Origin: Geminicoccaceae bacterium
Lineage (GTDB): Bacteria > Pseudomonadota > Alphaproteobacteria > Geminicoccales > Geminicoccaceae
Direction of reading: 5' to 3'
Length of the DNA stretch: 64,000 nt
NCBI GenBank assembly: GCA_025999455.1
Contig: AP024683.1
Span: 2,978,451 to 3,042,450 of the forward strand
A program made the position numbers and the translations under genes. How positions within the stretch are numbered: position 1 is the stretch's first letter; the number at the start of each line of letters is the position of its first letter. The notes beneath the pieces were generated by a model. It saw only the letters and a list, made by a program, of their open reading frames with translations. It did no database searches and was not told the origin of the DNA. This document shows, piece by piece, positions 19,023-38,326 of this stretch.

Positions 19023-19967
19023 GTGCCCCATCCGCTCGTCCCGCGCGCCCTCGCCCTCCTCGTCGCCCCCCTCGCGGCCGGCAGCTGGAGCCCACCCCCG
19101 GTGCACGCCGGCGAGCTCGGCCTGCCGGAGCTCTTCGCCTGCGGGTCACGGACGATCGAGACCGTGCCGACCGGCGACGGGCTCGAGCTCCGTGAAGGCT
19201 TCGACCGCCACGCGCTCCGCCCGGTCCCGACCGCCTCGGGCGCCCGCTTCGAGAAGCCCGGCGATCCCTCGACCTGGTTCTGGAGCAAGGGCCGGCGCGG
19301 CCGGGTGAGCCTCGCGGGCGAGACGCTGCCGGAATGTGTGCCGGCGGGCCCCTTTCGCGCGAGCGGCAACGAGCCCTTCTGGTCGCTCGCCCTCGACGAG
19401 GAGAGCCTGCGCGTCGACCGGCTCGGCGGCGAGCCCTGGGCACTCGCCCCACCGCCCGCCGTCCGGGTCGAGGGCGGTGCGCGACTCCTCGAGGGCGAAG
19501 CCGGCGGGCGACCGCTCCTCGTCCGGATCGAACCCGCGCCCTGCATCGACACGATGACCGGCGTGCCGCGGCCCGCGACCGTCACGCTCGAGCTCGGCGG
19601 CGAGCGGCTTTCGGGCTGCGGCGGCGATCCCGGCACCTTCTTGCGGCAGCGCGACTGGCGTGTCGCGAGCCTCGACGGCGAGCCCTTGCCCACGCTGCGA
19701 GCGCCCGTGACGCTCGCCTTCGCGACCGACGGGCGGTTCGCGGGCCAGGGCCCCTGCAACCGCCTGCTCGGCCCCTATCGTCTTTCCGGCGAGGTGCTCC
19801 GGCTCGGCCCCGTCGCCTCGACGATGATGGCCTGTCCGGAACCTCTGATGGCGGCCGAACGGCGCTGGATCGAGGCGCTCGAAGCGGTGCGCGGCTTTTC
19901 GCTGGCGGCCGAAGGGGGCCTCCGGCTTTCGACCGAGTCGGGTGGGACGATCGCGCTCCTGCCCTGA
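19023..19967 (+). CDS. Exported META-domain protein with MliC-like N-terminus
   Basis: 314 aa from a GTG with GGAG seven bases upstream. A signal peptide (ALALLVAPLAAGSW) precedes three modules. The first is an MliC/lysozyme-inhibitor-like region with paired cysteines (FACGSRTIET ... LPEC). The second is a COG3650-type segment around FRASGNEPFWSLALDEE. The third is a C-terminal META domain of about 100 residues (WRVASLDGEPLP, GRFAGQGPCNRLLGPY, STMMACPEPLMAAERRWIEAL). META proteins are stress-linked periplasmic or outer-membrane lipoproteins. No lipobox cysteine is obvious here, so a soluble periplasmic form is likely. Confidence 0.85.
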   Translation: MPHPLVPRALALLVAPLAAGSWSPPPVHAGELGLPELFACGSRTIETVPTGDGLELREGFDRHALRPVPTASGARFEKPGDPSTWFWSKGRRGRVSLAGETLPECVPAGPFRASGNEPFWSLALDEESLRVDRLGGEPWALAPPPAVRVEGGARLLEGEAGGRPLLVRIEPAPCIDTMTGVPRPATVTLELGGERLSGCGGDPGTFLRQRDWRVASLDGEPLPTLRAPVTLAFATDGRFAGQGPCNRLLGPYRLSGEVLRLGPVASTMMACPEPLMAAERRWIEALEAVRGFSLAAEGGLRLSTESGGTIALLP

Positions 19968-20098
19968 CTCGCCTGCCGCTTAGGCGGGCTCGGCATCCTT
20001 TTTGCGAGCCTGCGCGTTGCCGGACGGCCGGCGCCGCTGTATATCAGCGAACGACGTCGGGCATTCATCAACCTTTAGTAGCGGACCGCGTGCGGGCG

Positions 20099-20314
20099 AT
20101 GCAAGCGACCTTGACCCTCGTCCTTTGTCTTTTGAGCGCTCCCGATCAGTGCGAGGTGCGGCAGAAGCGGGTGGACGCGCAGGCCTGTTTCTACGCAGGG
20201 GCTAACGTCGTCGCCGCGGAGACACCACCCGGTTTTCGCGCCGTGCACGCCCGCTGCGACCCGGATCACCGCGGCAGCCTCGTGCCGTCGACCGACCGCC
20301 ACCGCACGGGCTGA
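20099..20314 (+). CDS. Small cysteine-containing hypothetical protein
   Basis: 71 aa. The N-terminus is hydrophobic (MQATLTLVLCLLSAP), and three further cysteines follow at about residues 18, 30 and 53, suggesting an exported, disulphide-containing peptide. No family recognised, and there is no strong ribosome-binding site. It could be a chance frame, but the cysteine spacing and signal-like start argue for a gene. The 131 bp between it and the META gene holds only a weak inverted repeat (about 19,971-19,990). Confidence 0.45.
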   Translation: MQATLTLVLCLLSAPDQCEVRQKRVDAQACFYAGANVVAAETPPGFRAVHARCDPDHRGSLVPSTDRHRTG

Positions 20315-21209
20315 ACGTCGCGAGGGGGTCGCGGGTACCGAGGCCGGGGCGCCGCGTCCGCCGGGCCGCGAGCGGTGGAGGCGACCATCGGCCCGGTGCG
20401 GCCACCTTCGGGTTCGACAGGACCTTCGTCTCGCGTGAAGAAGTCCCGATTTTCGCCCGAGACGGGGGTGCGGTTGGCGAGCGGTGGCGACAAGTTCGGA
20501 TCGTGGTCGCGCTCGAGGCGGGTTCGGTCGTCGCTCGGCGGGCTCACCGACCTTCTCGGTCTCGCCGGTCGTGCCACGGTCGAGAGCGGCACGTCGCAAA
20601 CGCTCCTCGTCGAAACGCCGGGTGTCACCGCTGCCGCCTGCCGGCTCGCCGACAACAGGCAGGGCGTCTGGTGTCGGCCCGCGACCCCGGGTGCCGTCAC
20701 GGTGCACCGAGGCGACGGGCCCGTGCACGTCGTCTGCGAGAAGGAAGGCTACGAGACGACCGCCGTCACGGTCGAGGAGGAGTTCGCGGCCGCCACCTTG
20801 GGGAACGTGATCCTGGGCGGGGCGGTCGGGATCTTCGTCGACGCGGTGTCCGGTGCCGCGCAACGCTATCCGGACAAGCTCGTCGGGTGGATGAAGCCGA
20901 CGCAATTCGCCTCGCCCGAAGACGCGGCCGCCCGGGAAGCGGCGAAGAAGGCCTACGAGGAGTCCGCGGCGGCCGCCGCCGCGCACCGCGCCGAGCCCCC
21001 GCCCACGAACCGAACGCCCGGCCTCGCAAGCCGGCGCCGCCCCGGCGCGCCCGCCGATCCGCCCGCGCCGCCGGCGACGCCTGCTCCCTCGCATCCCGCG
21101 CGCCTCGCCTACACCTCGACCCGACACGCGCTTTTTTCTTCACGTTCGAGTCACCTTGCCGAGCTGCACCCTTCGACTTGCTCCCTTTTTTTCAGAGCAC
21201 GCTCGCACG

Positions 21210-31296
<10,087 letters not shown>

Positions 31297-31454
31297 GGGA
31301 CCCCCCTCGAAAAACCGAGACGGGACAAAGTGTTCCGATACACGATTCCAAAATCCACAGCGGGCGAGAAAGTTGGCTGCCATGCAACCTCCCCGCGAGA
31401 CCGCTCGGCCACCACCGGTGATTCTAAGCGCCGCCTCCGACCGCGCAAGCCCGC
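31297..31454 (-). promoter_or_regulatory. Probable CRISPR leader
   Basis: 158 bp between the intact right-end repeat and the stop codon of holC. It is less GC-rich than its surroundings, with A/T-rich patches (TCGAAAAACCGAG, a small hairpin close to the array, and ACACGATTCCAAAATCC). It lies upstream of the array in the inferred minus-strand direction, where a leader should be. No other gene is seen in it. The array is co-directional with pepA-holC, so readthrough transcription from that operon is also possible. A promoter cannot be assigned with confidence. Confidence 0.55.
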
Positions 31455-31910
31455 TCAACCCTCGCGCGCCTTCACCCACCGACCCGTCTCGTCCTGCTGC
31501 CAATGGACGAGCCGATGCCCCGCCGCCCGGAACGCCCGCCAGCGCCCGCGCGCCCGCTCCACCGCCACGGGATCGCCACCGTCGAACGGCACGAGCACCC
31601 GCTCGAACGCCTCGACCCCCTCCTCGGGCGCGTCCTCGACGAGCACGAGCACCTCCGCCCCGTTCGGCCGCTCGGTCCCGTCCGTGAGATAGATCGGCTG
31701 ACGGTCCGAAAAACCGTCGGCCGCCGTGCCGTGCGGCAGGAAGGAATCCGGCGCCCAGGTCCAGAGCGCCCGATCGAGCGCCTCGACCCGCTCCGGCCCG
31801 GGGCAGCGCACGACCGCGCGCCGGCCACTTTCGAGAACCTTCTCCAGGAGCCGCGGCAGGACCTGCTCGAGCGTGCCGCGCGACAGTTGGTAGAAGGCGA
31901 TCTCGCTCAC
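31455..31910 (-). CDS. holC: DNA polymerase III chi subunit
   Basis: 151 aa. HolC family features: AFYQLSRGTLEQVLPRLLEK at the N-terminus, RRAVVRCPGPERVEALDRAL, then TWAPDSFLPHGTAADGF, QPIYLTDG and PNGAEVLVLVEDAP. Chi links the clamp loader to single-strand-binding protein at the replication fork. Its GTG at 31,910 overlaps the pepA stop (GTGA), the usual pepA-holC operon. The CRISPR leader begins directly after its stop. Confidence 0.93.
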   Translation of the reverse strand: MSEIAFYQLSRGTLEQVLPRLLEKVLESGRRAVVRCPGPERVEALDRALWTWAPDSFLPHGTAADGFSDRQPIYLTDGTERPNGAEVLVLVEDAPEEGVEAFERVLVPFDGGDPVAVERARGRWRAFRAAGHRLVHWQQDETGRWVKAREG

Positions 31911-33418
31911 CCGACCGGGCCGCCCCCCTCGTGGTGCTCGGCCACGAAGCGGTCGAGCAAGCGGACGCCGAAGCCGGTCGCCCCCTTGGCGCAGAGCGGC
32001 AGGTCGCGGCTCGTCCAGGCGGTGCCGGCGATGTCGAGATGCGCCCAGGGCACGCCGTTCGTGAACTGCTGGATGAAGACCGCCCCGGCCGTGGCCCCGG
32101 CCTCGCGGGCCCGGCCGACGTTCTTGAAGTCCGCGACGTCGGATTTGATGTGCTGCTCGTAGGCCTTGCCGAGCGGCAGCCGCCAGAGGAGCTCGCCGGT
32201 CGCCTCGCCGGCCGCGAAGAGCCGCTCGGCGAGCCGGTCGTCGCTCGCGAAGAGCCCGGCCCGCTCGTGGCCGAGGGCGACGATGCAGGCGCCGGTCAAG
32301 GTGGCGAGATCGATCATCGCCTCGGGGGCGAAGCGGTCCTGCGTGTACCAGCAGACGTCGGCCAGGACGAGCCGGCCCTCGGCGTCGGTGTTGACGACCT
32401 CGATCGTCTTGCCGGACATCGAGCGGACGACGTCGCCCGGCCGCTGGGCGGTGCCCGAGGGCATGTTCTCGACGAGGCCCACCACGCCCACGACGTCGGC
32501 CGCGGCCTTGCGCGCGGCGAGCGCGTGGAGCGTGCCGACCACGGCCGCGGCCCCGGCCATGTCGAACTTCATCTCCTCCATGCCCTGGGCGGGCTTGATC
32601 GAGATGCCGCCGGTGTCGAAGCAGACACCTTTGCCGACGAGCGCCAGAGGTTTCTCGCGGACCGCGCCGCGCCAGCGCATGACGACCACGAAGGGCGGCT
32701 TGGCACTGCCCTGGGCGACGCCCAGGAGCGCCCGCATGCCGAGCGCCTCGAGCCGGTCGCGATCGAGGATCTCGACCTCCACGCCGAGCCGCTCGAGCCG
32801 CTTGCAGGCCTGCGCGAAGGTCGGCGGGTCGAGGACGTTGGCGGGCTCGCTCACGAGCTCGCGCGCCTCGAGCACGCCCGCGATCCGCGCCGCCTCGGCG
32901 GGCCAGCGGGCGCGCGCCGCTTCGGCCGCCTCGCCGTCGAGATGGAGGACGAGCTCCTCGAGCTTGGCCGTGGGCTCGTCGGGCCGCTCGTGTTGGTACT
33001 TGGTGAAGCGCCAGGCGCGCAGCCGGCAGCCCGTGGCGAGGGCGAGCGCCACCTCGGCGGGCGGCGCGCCGAGCTCGAGCCCGGCCGGGGAGGCGAGATG
33101 GGCGCGGCTCACCTTGAGCGCGAGGAGCTTCTGGGCGAGCGCGCCGCCCGCCTCCTCGAGGTCGAGCCGTCGGGTCCCCTCGGGCTTGCCGAGCGCCAGG
33201 ATCAGGAGCCGCTCGCAGCCGAGCCCGGCCGGCAGGAGGAGCTCCACGAGCTGGCCGTGCTTGGGCGGCCCGCCGCCCGTGGCGAGCGCCCGGCGCAAGA
33301 GCCCGTCCGATCGGGCGTCGAGCTCGGCGGCGGCGGTCGAGAGCGCCCCTTCGCGACCGACCGGAACGACGAGGACGCCCGTCTCGGGCAGCGGGGCCGT
33401 GACGATCTCGACGCGCAT
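31907..33418 (-). CDS. pepA: Leucyl aminopeptidase (family M17)
   Basis: 503 aa, normal for PepA. The catalytic domain has the substrate and metal motifs LALVGKGVCFDTGGISIKPA and the M17 signature NTDAEGRLVLAD, with MEEMKFDMAGAAAVVGTLHA between them and DIAGTAW near the end. It is a cytosolic di-metal exopeptidase that removes N-terminal residues from peptides. ATG at 33,418 with GAGGAG upstream. Divergent from lptD. Confidence 0.96.
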   Translation of the reverse strand: MRVEIVTAPLPETGVLVVPVGREGALSTAAAELDARSDGLLRRALATGGGPPKHGQLVELLLPAGLGCERLLILALGKPEGTRRLDLEEAGGALAQKLLALKVSRAHLASPAGLELGAPPAEVALALATGCRLRAWRFTKYQHERPDEPTAKLEELVLHLDGEAAEAARARWPAEAARIAGVLEARELVSEPANVLDPPTFAQACKRLERLGVEVEILDRDRLEALGMRALLGVAQGSAKPPFVVVMRWRGAVREKPLALVGKGVCFDTGGISIKPAQGMEEMKFDMAGAAAVVGTLHALAARKAAADVVGVVGLVENMPSGTAQRPGDVVRSMSGKTIEVVNTDAEGRLVLADVCWYTQDRFAPEAMIDLATLTGACIVALGHERAGLFASDDRLAERLFAAGEATGELLWRLPLGKAYEQHIKSDVADFKNVGRAREAGATAGAVFIQQFTNGVPWAHLDIAGTAWTSRDLPLCAKGATGFGVRLLDRFVAEHHEGGGPVG

Positions 33419-33569
33419 GCGGCACTCCTCGTGAGCGACGATCGGCTTTCCACCTGTCGGCCGGCGCGCCGGCTTGTCAACGGCCGCGCACGGGTCCCGG
33501 TCGCGTGGACGTCGGCGGTGCCGCTCGTTAGAAGGCGGCGCACCAGGAGCCGGGAGACGAGCTCGCACG

Positions 33570-35774
33570 ATGCGCCCGCCCGCCGCCGCGTCCGCCGCGC
33601 GCCGCCGCCCGGGTCCGAGGCTCGCCGCTCTCTTGCTCCTCGCGACCGTCGCGCTCGCGGGCGGCGCCGCGGCCGAGGCGCCCGGGCCGTCGAGCGAGCC
33701 CGTCCTCCTGACCGCCGACGAGATCGTCTACGATCCGGACACGGGCGTCGTCACGGCGCGCGGCGAGGTCGAGCTCTCGCGCGGCAAGCGCCGGCTGCTC
33801 GCGCGCGAGGTGAGCTGGAGCGAGCGCGAAGGCAAGGTCCGGGCCGTGGGCGAGGTCGTCTTGATCGAGCCCGGCGGCGACGCCTTCTTCGGCGACTCCC
33901 TCGAGGTCACGGGCGATCTCGCGACCGGCGCGGTCGAGCGGTTCCGCGCGCTCCTGCGCGGCGGGGCGCGGATCGCGAGCCGGCGCGGCACGCGCGAGGG
34001 TGGGACGCTCACCACGCTCGAAGACGCGGTCTACAGCCCCTGCCCGCTCTGCGCCGACGGCGAGCGACCGCCCGTCTGGCAGATCCGCGCCGATCGGGTC
34101 CGCCACGATCGCACGACGCGCGACGTCACCTACGAGAACGCCCGGCTCGAGGTCCTGGGCGTGCCGGTCCTGTGGACGCCCTGGTTCCGCCACCCGGACC
34201 CCACGGTCGAGCGACGCTCGGGCTTCCTCGTGCCGACCGTGGGCACGAACTCGACGCTCGGCCTCACCCTCGAAGTCCCCTATCACTGGGTGTTGGGACC
34301 GAACCGGGACGTCACCTTCTCGCCGCTCTTCACGACCCGGCAGGGGGTCGTCCTGGGCGGCGAATATCGCGAGCTCCGCGAGATCGGCGAGAGCCGGGTG
34401 AGCGGGAGCTTCACCTACACCGACGCCTATGCGCGGGCCGGGCGCGCGCCCGAGGGCAAGGAGTTACGCGGCCATCTCGACGCGCGCGGACGTTATCGGC
34501 CGGCCGAGCTCTGGGACGCGGGCTTCGATCTGCGCCTTTCTTCCGACAACACCTACCGCAAGCGCTACGGCTTCGGCAGCGAGGACGTGCTCGAGAACCG
34601 GGTCTATCTGCAGAAGGTCGTGGGCCGCGATTTTCTCGGGCTCTCGGGCTACGCCTTCCAAGGCCTGCGCGAGGACGACCGGCAGGGCACGTTCCCGATC
34701 GTCCTGCCGCTCGCCGAGGCGCGGCTCGTGAGCTCGCCGCAGCGCTGGGGCTCGATCTGGACCTTCGATTCGAGCCTCGTCGCCTTGACCCGCCGAAGCG
34801 GCCTCGACACCCGCCGCGTCTCGACCACGGTCGGCTGGGAATTGCCGCGGGTGGGCCCCTTGGGCGATCTCTGGCGGCTCCGGCTCGACGGGCGGGTCGA
34901 CGGCTATCTCTACGACGGCGATCCCGCGGACTTCGCGAGCGAGGGCGGCACACGCGCAAAGGGCCGCGCGCTGCCGCGGCTGTTGCTCGACGGGAGTTGG
35001 CCACTCGTCGGCACGACCGGCGAGTGGACGCACGTGCTCGAGCCCACCTTGGCCTTGAAGGTGAGCCCGGACAGCGGCGACGACGACGAGATTCCGAACG
35101 AGGACAGCCAGGTCTTCGAGTTCGACGAGACCAACCTCTTCGAGCCCTCGCGCTTCACCGGGCTCGACCGGGTCGACGGCGGGACCCGGCTCGCCTACGG
35201 GCTGCGTTTCGATTCGCGGGGGCCCGAAGGGATCGAGCTCGCCGGGCTCGTGGGCCAGAGCTTCCAGGTCCGCCGCAACGACGCGGTGCCGGCCGATTCC
35301 GGCGTCAACAAGAACTTCTCGGACTACGTGGGCCGGATCGATCTGCGGCCCAACGAATTCTTGGACCTCTCCTACCGCTTCCGGATCGACCGCCAGGACT
35401 TCGAGTTCCGCCGGAGCGACCTCTTCGCGAGCTTCGGACCACCCCGGCTGCGCTTCGACGTGGGCTGGCTCCGACTCTCGGACGAGCCGACCGGGCTCGC
35501 GCCGCGCTCGCGCGAGGAGCTCCGCGCCGGGGTTCGGCTGCAGATGACGGAAAATCTCGCGATCGCGGCGCGCACGCGGCGCGACCTCAACGAGGGGCGG
35601 ACGGTGTCCAACTTGTTCGGGCTCCTCTATACGCACCCCTGCTTCGTGCTGGTGGCCGGGCTCGAACAGCGCTTCACCGAGACCGGCGACCTGGACGAGG
35701 AGACGAGCTTCAAGATCCGCTTGAGCTTGACCAATCTCGGCGGGCCGGCGACGGCGGCACCGGTCGAGGAGTGA
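33570..35774 (+). CDS. lptD: LPS-assembly outer-membrane protein LptD
   Basis: 734 aa with a signal peptide (LAALLLLATVALAGGAAAEA). Residues about 45-190 form the N-terminal OstA-like beta-jellyroll (EPVLLTADEIVYDPDTG, GVVTARGEVEL, AVYSPCPLCADGERP). The remainder is the C-terminal beta-barrel, with many alternating strands and the family's VPYHWVLGPNRDVTFSPLF segment. It inserts lipopolysaccharide into the outer membrane. A second cysteine-bearing strand (YTHPCFVLVAG) near the C-terminus could pair with the CPLC cysteines. In relatives lptF and lptG often lie nearby; they are absent here. Confidence 0.95.
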   Translation: MRPPAAASAARRRPGPRLAALLLLATVALAGGAAAEAPGPSSEPVLLTADEIVYDPDTGVVTARGEVELSRGKRRLLAREVSWSEREGKVRAVGEVVLIEPGGDAFFGDSLEVTGDLATGAVERFRALLRGGARIASRRGTREGGTLTTLEDAVYSPCPLCADGERPPVWQIRADRVRHDRTTRDVTYENARLEVLGVPVLWTPWFRHPDPTVERRSGFLVPTVGTNSTLGLTLEVPYHWVLGPNRDVTFSPLFTTRQGVVLGGEYRELREIGESRVSGSFTYTDAYARAGRAPEGKELRGHLDARGRYRPAELWDAGFDLRLSSDNTYRKRYGFGSEDVLENRVYLQKVVGRDFLGLSGYAFQGLREDDRQGTFPIVLPLAEARLVSSPQRWGSIWTFDSSLVALTRRSGLDTRRVSTTVGWELPRVGPLGDLWRLRLDGRVDGYLYDGDPADFASEGGTRAKGRALPRLLLDGSWPLVGTTGEWTHVLEPTLALKVSPDSGDDDEIPNEDSQVFEFDETNLFEPSRFTGLDRVDGGTRLAYGLRFDSRGPEGIELAGLVGQSFQVRRNDAVPADSGVNKNFSDYVGRIDLRPNEFLDLSYRFRIDRQDFEFRRSDLFASFGPPRLRFDVGWLRLSDEPTGLAPRSREELRAGVRLQMTENLAIAARTRRDLNEGRTVSNLFGLLYTHPCFVLVAGLEQRFTETGDLDEETSFKIRLSLTNLGGPATAAPVEE

Positions 35775-35775
35775 G

Positions 35776-36735
35776 GTGGAGAGCGCTTTGGTGCGAGGTC
35801 GTCCGGACCGGCGAGCATTCTTGACGGGCGCGGCCGTCGCCCTCCTGGCCCCGCCCGCCCGGGCCCAGGGCAGCCGGATCGTCGCGGTCGTCAACGAGGA
35901 GGCGATCACGAGCCAGGACGTGGCCGACCGGGTGCGCCTTTCGATCGTTTCGAGCGGCCTGCCCGACAACCCCGAGACGCAGCGCCGGCTCGCCCCGCAG
36001 GTGCTGCGCGGGCTGATCGACGAGCGGCTGCAGATCCAAGAAGCCCGCCGGCTCCGACTCGCCGCGACCGAGGCGGAGATCGACCGGGCCTTCGCCGCGG
36101 TGGCCGAGCGCAACCGGCTCGATCCCTCCGGGCTCGCCCGCACGCTCGAAAGTCTGGGCGTGCCGCCCGCCACCTTCCGCCAGCAGATCGCCGCCCAGAT
36201 CTCCTGGGCCAAGATCGTCGAGCGCGAGCTCCGGCCGCGGGTCGCGGTCGGCCGCGAGCAGATCGAGCAGGCGATGGCGGCGCAGCGCGAGGCCGAGGAA
36301 GAGGTTCTCTTGAGCGAGATCCTCTTGCCGGTCTACGCCCGCGAGCAGGAGGCCGAGGTCCTGGCCGAGGCCGAAGGGATCGTCCGCCAGATCGGCGGCG
36401 ACGTCGATTTCGCGGCCCTCGCCCGGCAGATCTCCGCCGCCCCCTCGGCGGCCGAAGGGGGCGATCTCGGCTGGGTCCGGCTCGGCACGCTCCGGCCCGA
36501 GGTGCAGGCGGCCCTCGCCGGCGTCCCGAAGGGCGGGGTCGCACCGCCCGTGCGGGGCTCCCAAGGGGTCCACATCCTGCTCGTCCGCGACCGCCGGGCG
36601 GCCGGCTCGGGCGGCGATCCGGCGGCGCGCGAGGCCGAGGTCCGCCGTCGGCTCGAGGCCGAGCAACTCGAGCGGCTCGCCGACCGCCGGTTGCGCGAGC
36701 TGCGTCGTCGGGCGTTCATCGATATCCGCGCCTGA
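35776..36735 (+). CDS. surA: SurA-like periplasmic peptidyl-prolyl isomerase/chaperone
   Basis: 319 aa, starting at a GTG one base after lptD, with a Tat-like or Sec signal (RRAFLTGAAVALLAPPARAQ). Residues about 30-180 are the SurA N-terminal helical domain (IVAVVNEEAITSQDVADRVR, VLRGLIDERLQIQEARRL). Residues about 185-290 form one parvulin domain (LSEILLPV, FAALARQISAAPSAAEGGDL, GWVRLGTL, GGVAPPVRGSQGVHILLV). E. coli SurA has two parvulin domains; only one is seen here, as is common in alphaproteobacteria. It helps fold outer-membrane proteins such as LptD. Confidence 0.93.
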   Translation: MESALVRGRPDRRAFLTGAAVALLAPPARAQGSRIVAVVNEEAITSQDVADRVRLSIVSSGLPDNPETQRRLAPQVLRGLIDERLQIQEARRLRLAATEAEIDRAFAAVAERNRLDPSGLARTLESLGVPPATFRQQIAAQISWAKIVERELRPRVAVGREQIEQAMAAQREAEEEVLLSEILLPVYAREQEAEVLAEAEGIVRQIGGDVDFAALARQISAAPSAAEGGDLGWVRLGTLRPEVQAALAGVPKGGVAPPVRGSQGVHILLVRDRRAAGSGGDPAAREAEVRRRLEAEQLERLADRRLRELRRRAFIDIRA

Positions 36736-36763
36736 TCCCGGCCGAGCCGCGGCCCTCGACCGG

Positions 36764-37582
36764 CTGCCGCCTCTGCGCGAGGTCATCCGCCGGGCCGGGC
36801 TCGCGGCGGACAAGCGGCTCGGTCAGCATTTCCTGCTCGACCCCGCGATCCTGCGGCGGATCGCCCTCGCTGCGGGGCCGCTCGAGGGAGCGACCGTGCT
36901 CGAGGTCGGGCCCGGCCCGGGCGGGCTCACCCGCGCGCTCCTCGCGGCCGGTGTGGCGCGCCTCGTCGCGGTCGAGCGCGACCCGCGCTGCATCGCGGCC
37001 CTCGCCGACCTCGTCGCCGCGGCGGCCGGCCGGCTCGAGCTCGTCGAGGCCGATGCGCTCCGCTTCCCGATCGAGGGGCTGGCACCGCCCGGGGCGCTCG
37101 TGATCGTCGCCAACCTGCCCTACAACATCGGCACCGAGCTCTTGATCGGGTGGCTCGAGCGGGCGGAGGCGATCGCCCGCATGGTCCTCCTCTTCCAGAA
37201 GGAGGTGGCGTTGCGGCTCACGGCCGAGCCGGGCGGGCCCGATTACGGCCGGCTCTCGGTGCTGGCGCAGCTCGTCTGCCGGGTCGAGCGGCTCTTCGAC
37301 CTGCCGCCCGGCGCCTTCGTGCCGCCGCCCAAGGTCCGCTCGAGCCTGGTCCGGCTCGTGCCGCGGCCCGACCGGCCGAGCGCCGAAGAGCTCGCCCGGA
37401 TCGAGCGGCTCACGGCCGCGGCATTCGCCGGCCGCCGCAAGATGCTCAGGCGCAGCCTTTCGGGCCTCTTCGCCGACTCGGTGGCCACGCTTTCCGCCCT
37501 CGGCCTCGACCCCGAAGCCCGCGCCGAGACGCTCGCCCCGGCCGACTTCCGCCGCCTCGCGGCGGCGCTCGGGACGGCGTGA
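36764..37582 (+). CDS. ksgA: 16S rRNA dimethyladenosine transferase, apparent CTG start
   Basis: About 272 aa. KsgA dimethylates A1518 and A1519 of 16S rRNA. Signatures: PPLREVIRRAGLAADKRLGQ, HFLLDPAILRRIA, the SAM motif VLEVGPGPGGLTRALL, VEADALRFP, the catalytic NLPYNIGTELL, and FVPPPKVRSSLVRLVP. The conserved N-terminus lies upstream of the first possible GTG (36,896), and no ATG, GTG or TTG occurs in this frame for well over 150 bp before it. The CTG at 36,764 would give a normal N-terminus (M-PPLREVI). An ATA or ATC start is the alternative. The gene follows surA in the usual order, but pdxA, commonly between them, is missing. Confidence 0.9.
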   Translation: MPPLREVIRRAGLAADKRLGQHFLLDPAILRRIALAAGPLEGATVLEVGPGPGGLTRALLAAGVARLVAVERDPRCIAALADLVAAAAGRLELVEADALRFPIEGLAPPGALVIVANLPYNIGTELLIGWLERAEAIARMVLLFQKEVALRLTAEPGGPDYGRLSVLAQLVCRVERLFDLPPGAFVPPPKVRSSLVRLVPRPDRPSAEELARIERLTAAAFAGRRKMLRRSLSGLFADSVATLSALGLDPEARAETLAPADFRRLAAALGTA

Positions 37583-37591
37583 GGAGCGGGC

Positions 37592-38251
37592 TCAGCCCTC
37601 GCCGGGTGCCGTGCGGAAGCGCTGGACGAACTCGGAAAGGAAGGGTTGGCGGCGACGCTTGAGCCGTTCCGCGGCGAGGATCGCGCGCACCGCGGCGACG
37701 CTTTTGTCGAGCTCCTCGTTGATGATGACGTACTCGTACTCGGCCCAGTGGGTCACGTCGGCCGCGACCCGGGCGAGGCGGTAGCGCACGACCTCCTCGC
37801 TGTCCTGGGCGCGGGCGCGCAGCCGTTCGGCCAAGGCCTCGAGCGAGGGGGCGAGGATGAACACGCCGACCACGTCGTCGGCCGCCGCCTCGCGGAGCTG
37901 CTGGGCGCCCTGCCAGTCGATGTCGAACAGCACGTCGCGGCCGGCGGCGAGCGCCTCCTCCACGGCCTTGCGCGGCGTACCGTAATGGTGGCCGTAGACG
38001 AGCGCGTGCTCGAGCAGCTCGCCCGCCTCGACCATCGCGGAAAAGCGCGCCTCGTCGATGAAGTGATAGTCGATCCCGTCGCGCTCGCCCGGCCGCTTGG
38101 GCCGGGTCGTGACCGAGACCGACATGGTGACCTCGGGCTCGAGCTCGAGCACGCGGCGCGAGATCGAGGTCTTGCCCGCCCCCGAGGGCGAGGAGAGGAC
38201 GAGCATCAGGCCGCGCCGCTTGGGGCGCGGGGGGCTGGCCGGCTCGAGCAT
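37592..38251 (-). CDS. gmk: Guanylate kinase
   Basis: 219 aa from the ATG at 38,251. The P-loop SSPSGAGKTSISRRVLE, the GMP-binding stretch VSVTTRPKRPGERDGIDYHF and DVLFDIDWQGAQQLR are diagnostic. It phosphorylates GMP and dGMP in the cytosol. Convergent with ksgA (10-bp gap) and downstream of mltG on the same strand. YicC, usual between them in alphaproteobacteria, is absent. Confidence 0.96.
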   Translation of the reverse strand: MLEPASPPRPKRRGLMLVLSSPSGAGKTSISRRVLELEPEVTMSVSVTTRPKRPGERDGIDYHFIDEARFSAMVEAGELLEHALVYGHHYGTPRKAVEEALAAGRDVLFDIDWQGAQQLREAAADDVVGVFILAPSLEALAERLRARAQDSEEVVRYRLARVAADVTHWAEYEYVIINEELDKSVAAVRAILAAERLKRRRQPFLSEFVQRFRTAPGEG

Positions 38252-38326
38252 CGGGGCGGGACTCCGAACGTCACGCCGCGGCCTTGTACAGCCGTGCGTC
38301 GTCTCTACCAAGGCGCGATCCGCCGC

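Noticed and set aside
16744-19452. A 902-codon minus-strand frame over the TRAP genes
   Set aside because: Shadow frame full of His/Asp/Glu/Arg repeats, antisense to three well-recognised transporter genes.
19971-20005. Possible terminator after the META-domain gene (GCCTGCC/GGCGGGC arms)
   Set aside because: The T-run is about ten bases away from the stem and interrupted, so it is not a normal intrinsic terminator.
31931-35824. A 1297-codon plus-strand open frame antisense to pepA and overlapping lptD
   Set aside because: Composition is low-information Arg/Gly/Asp-rich sequence, and pepA and lptD account for the region.
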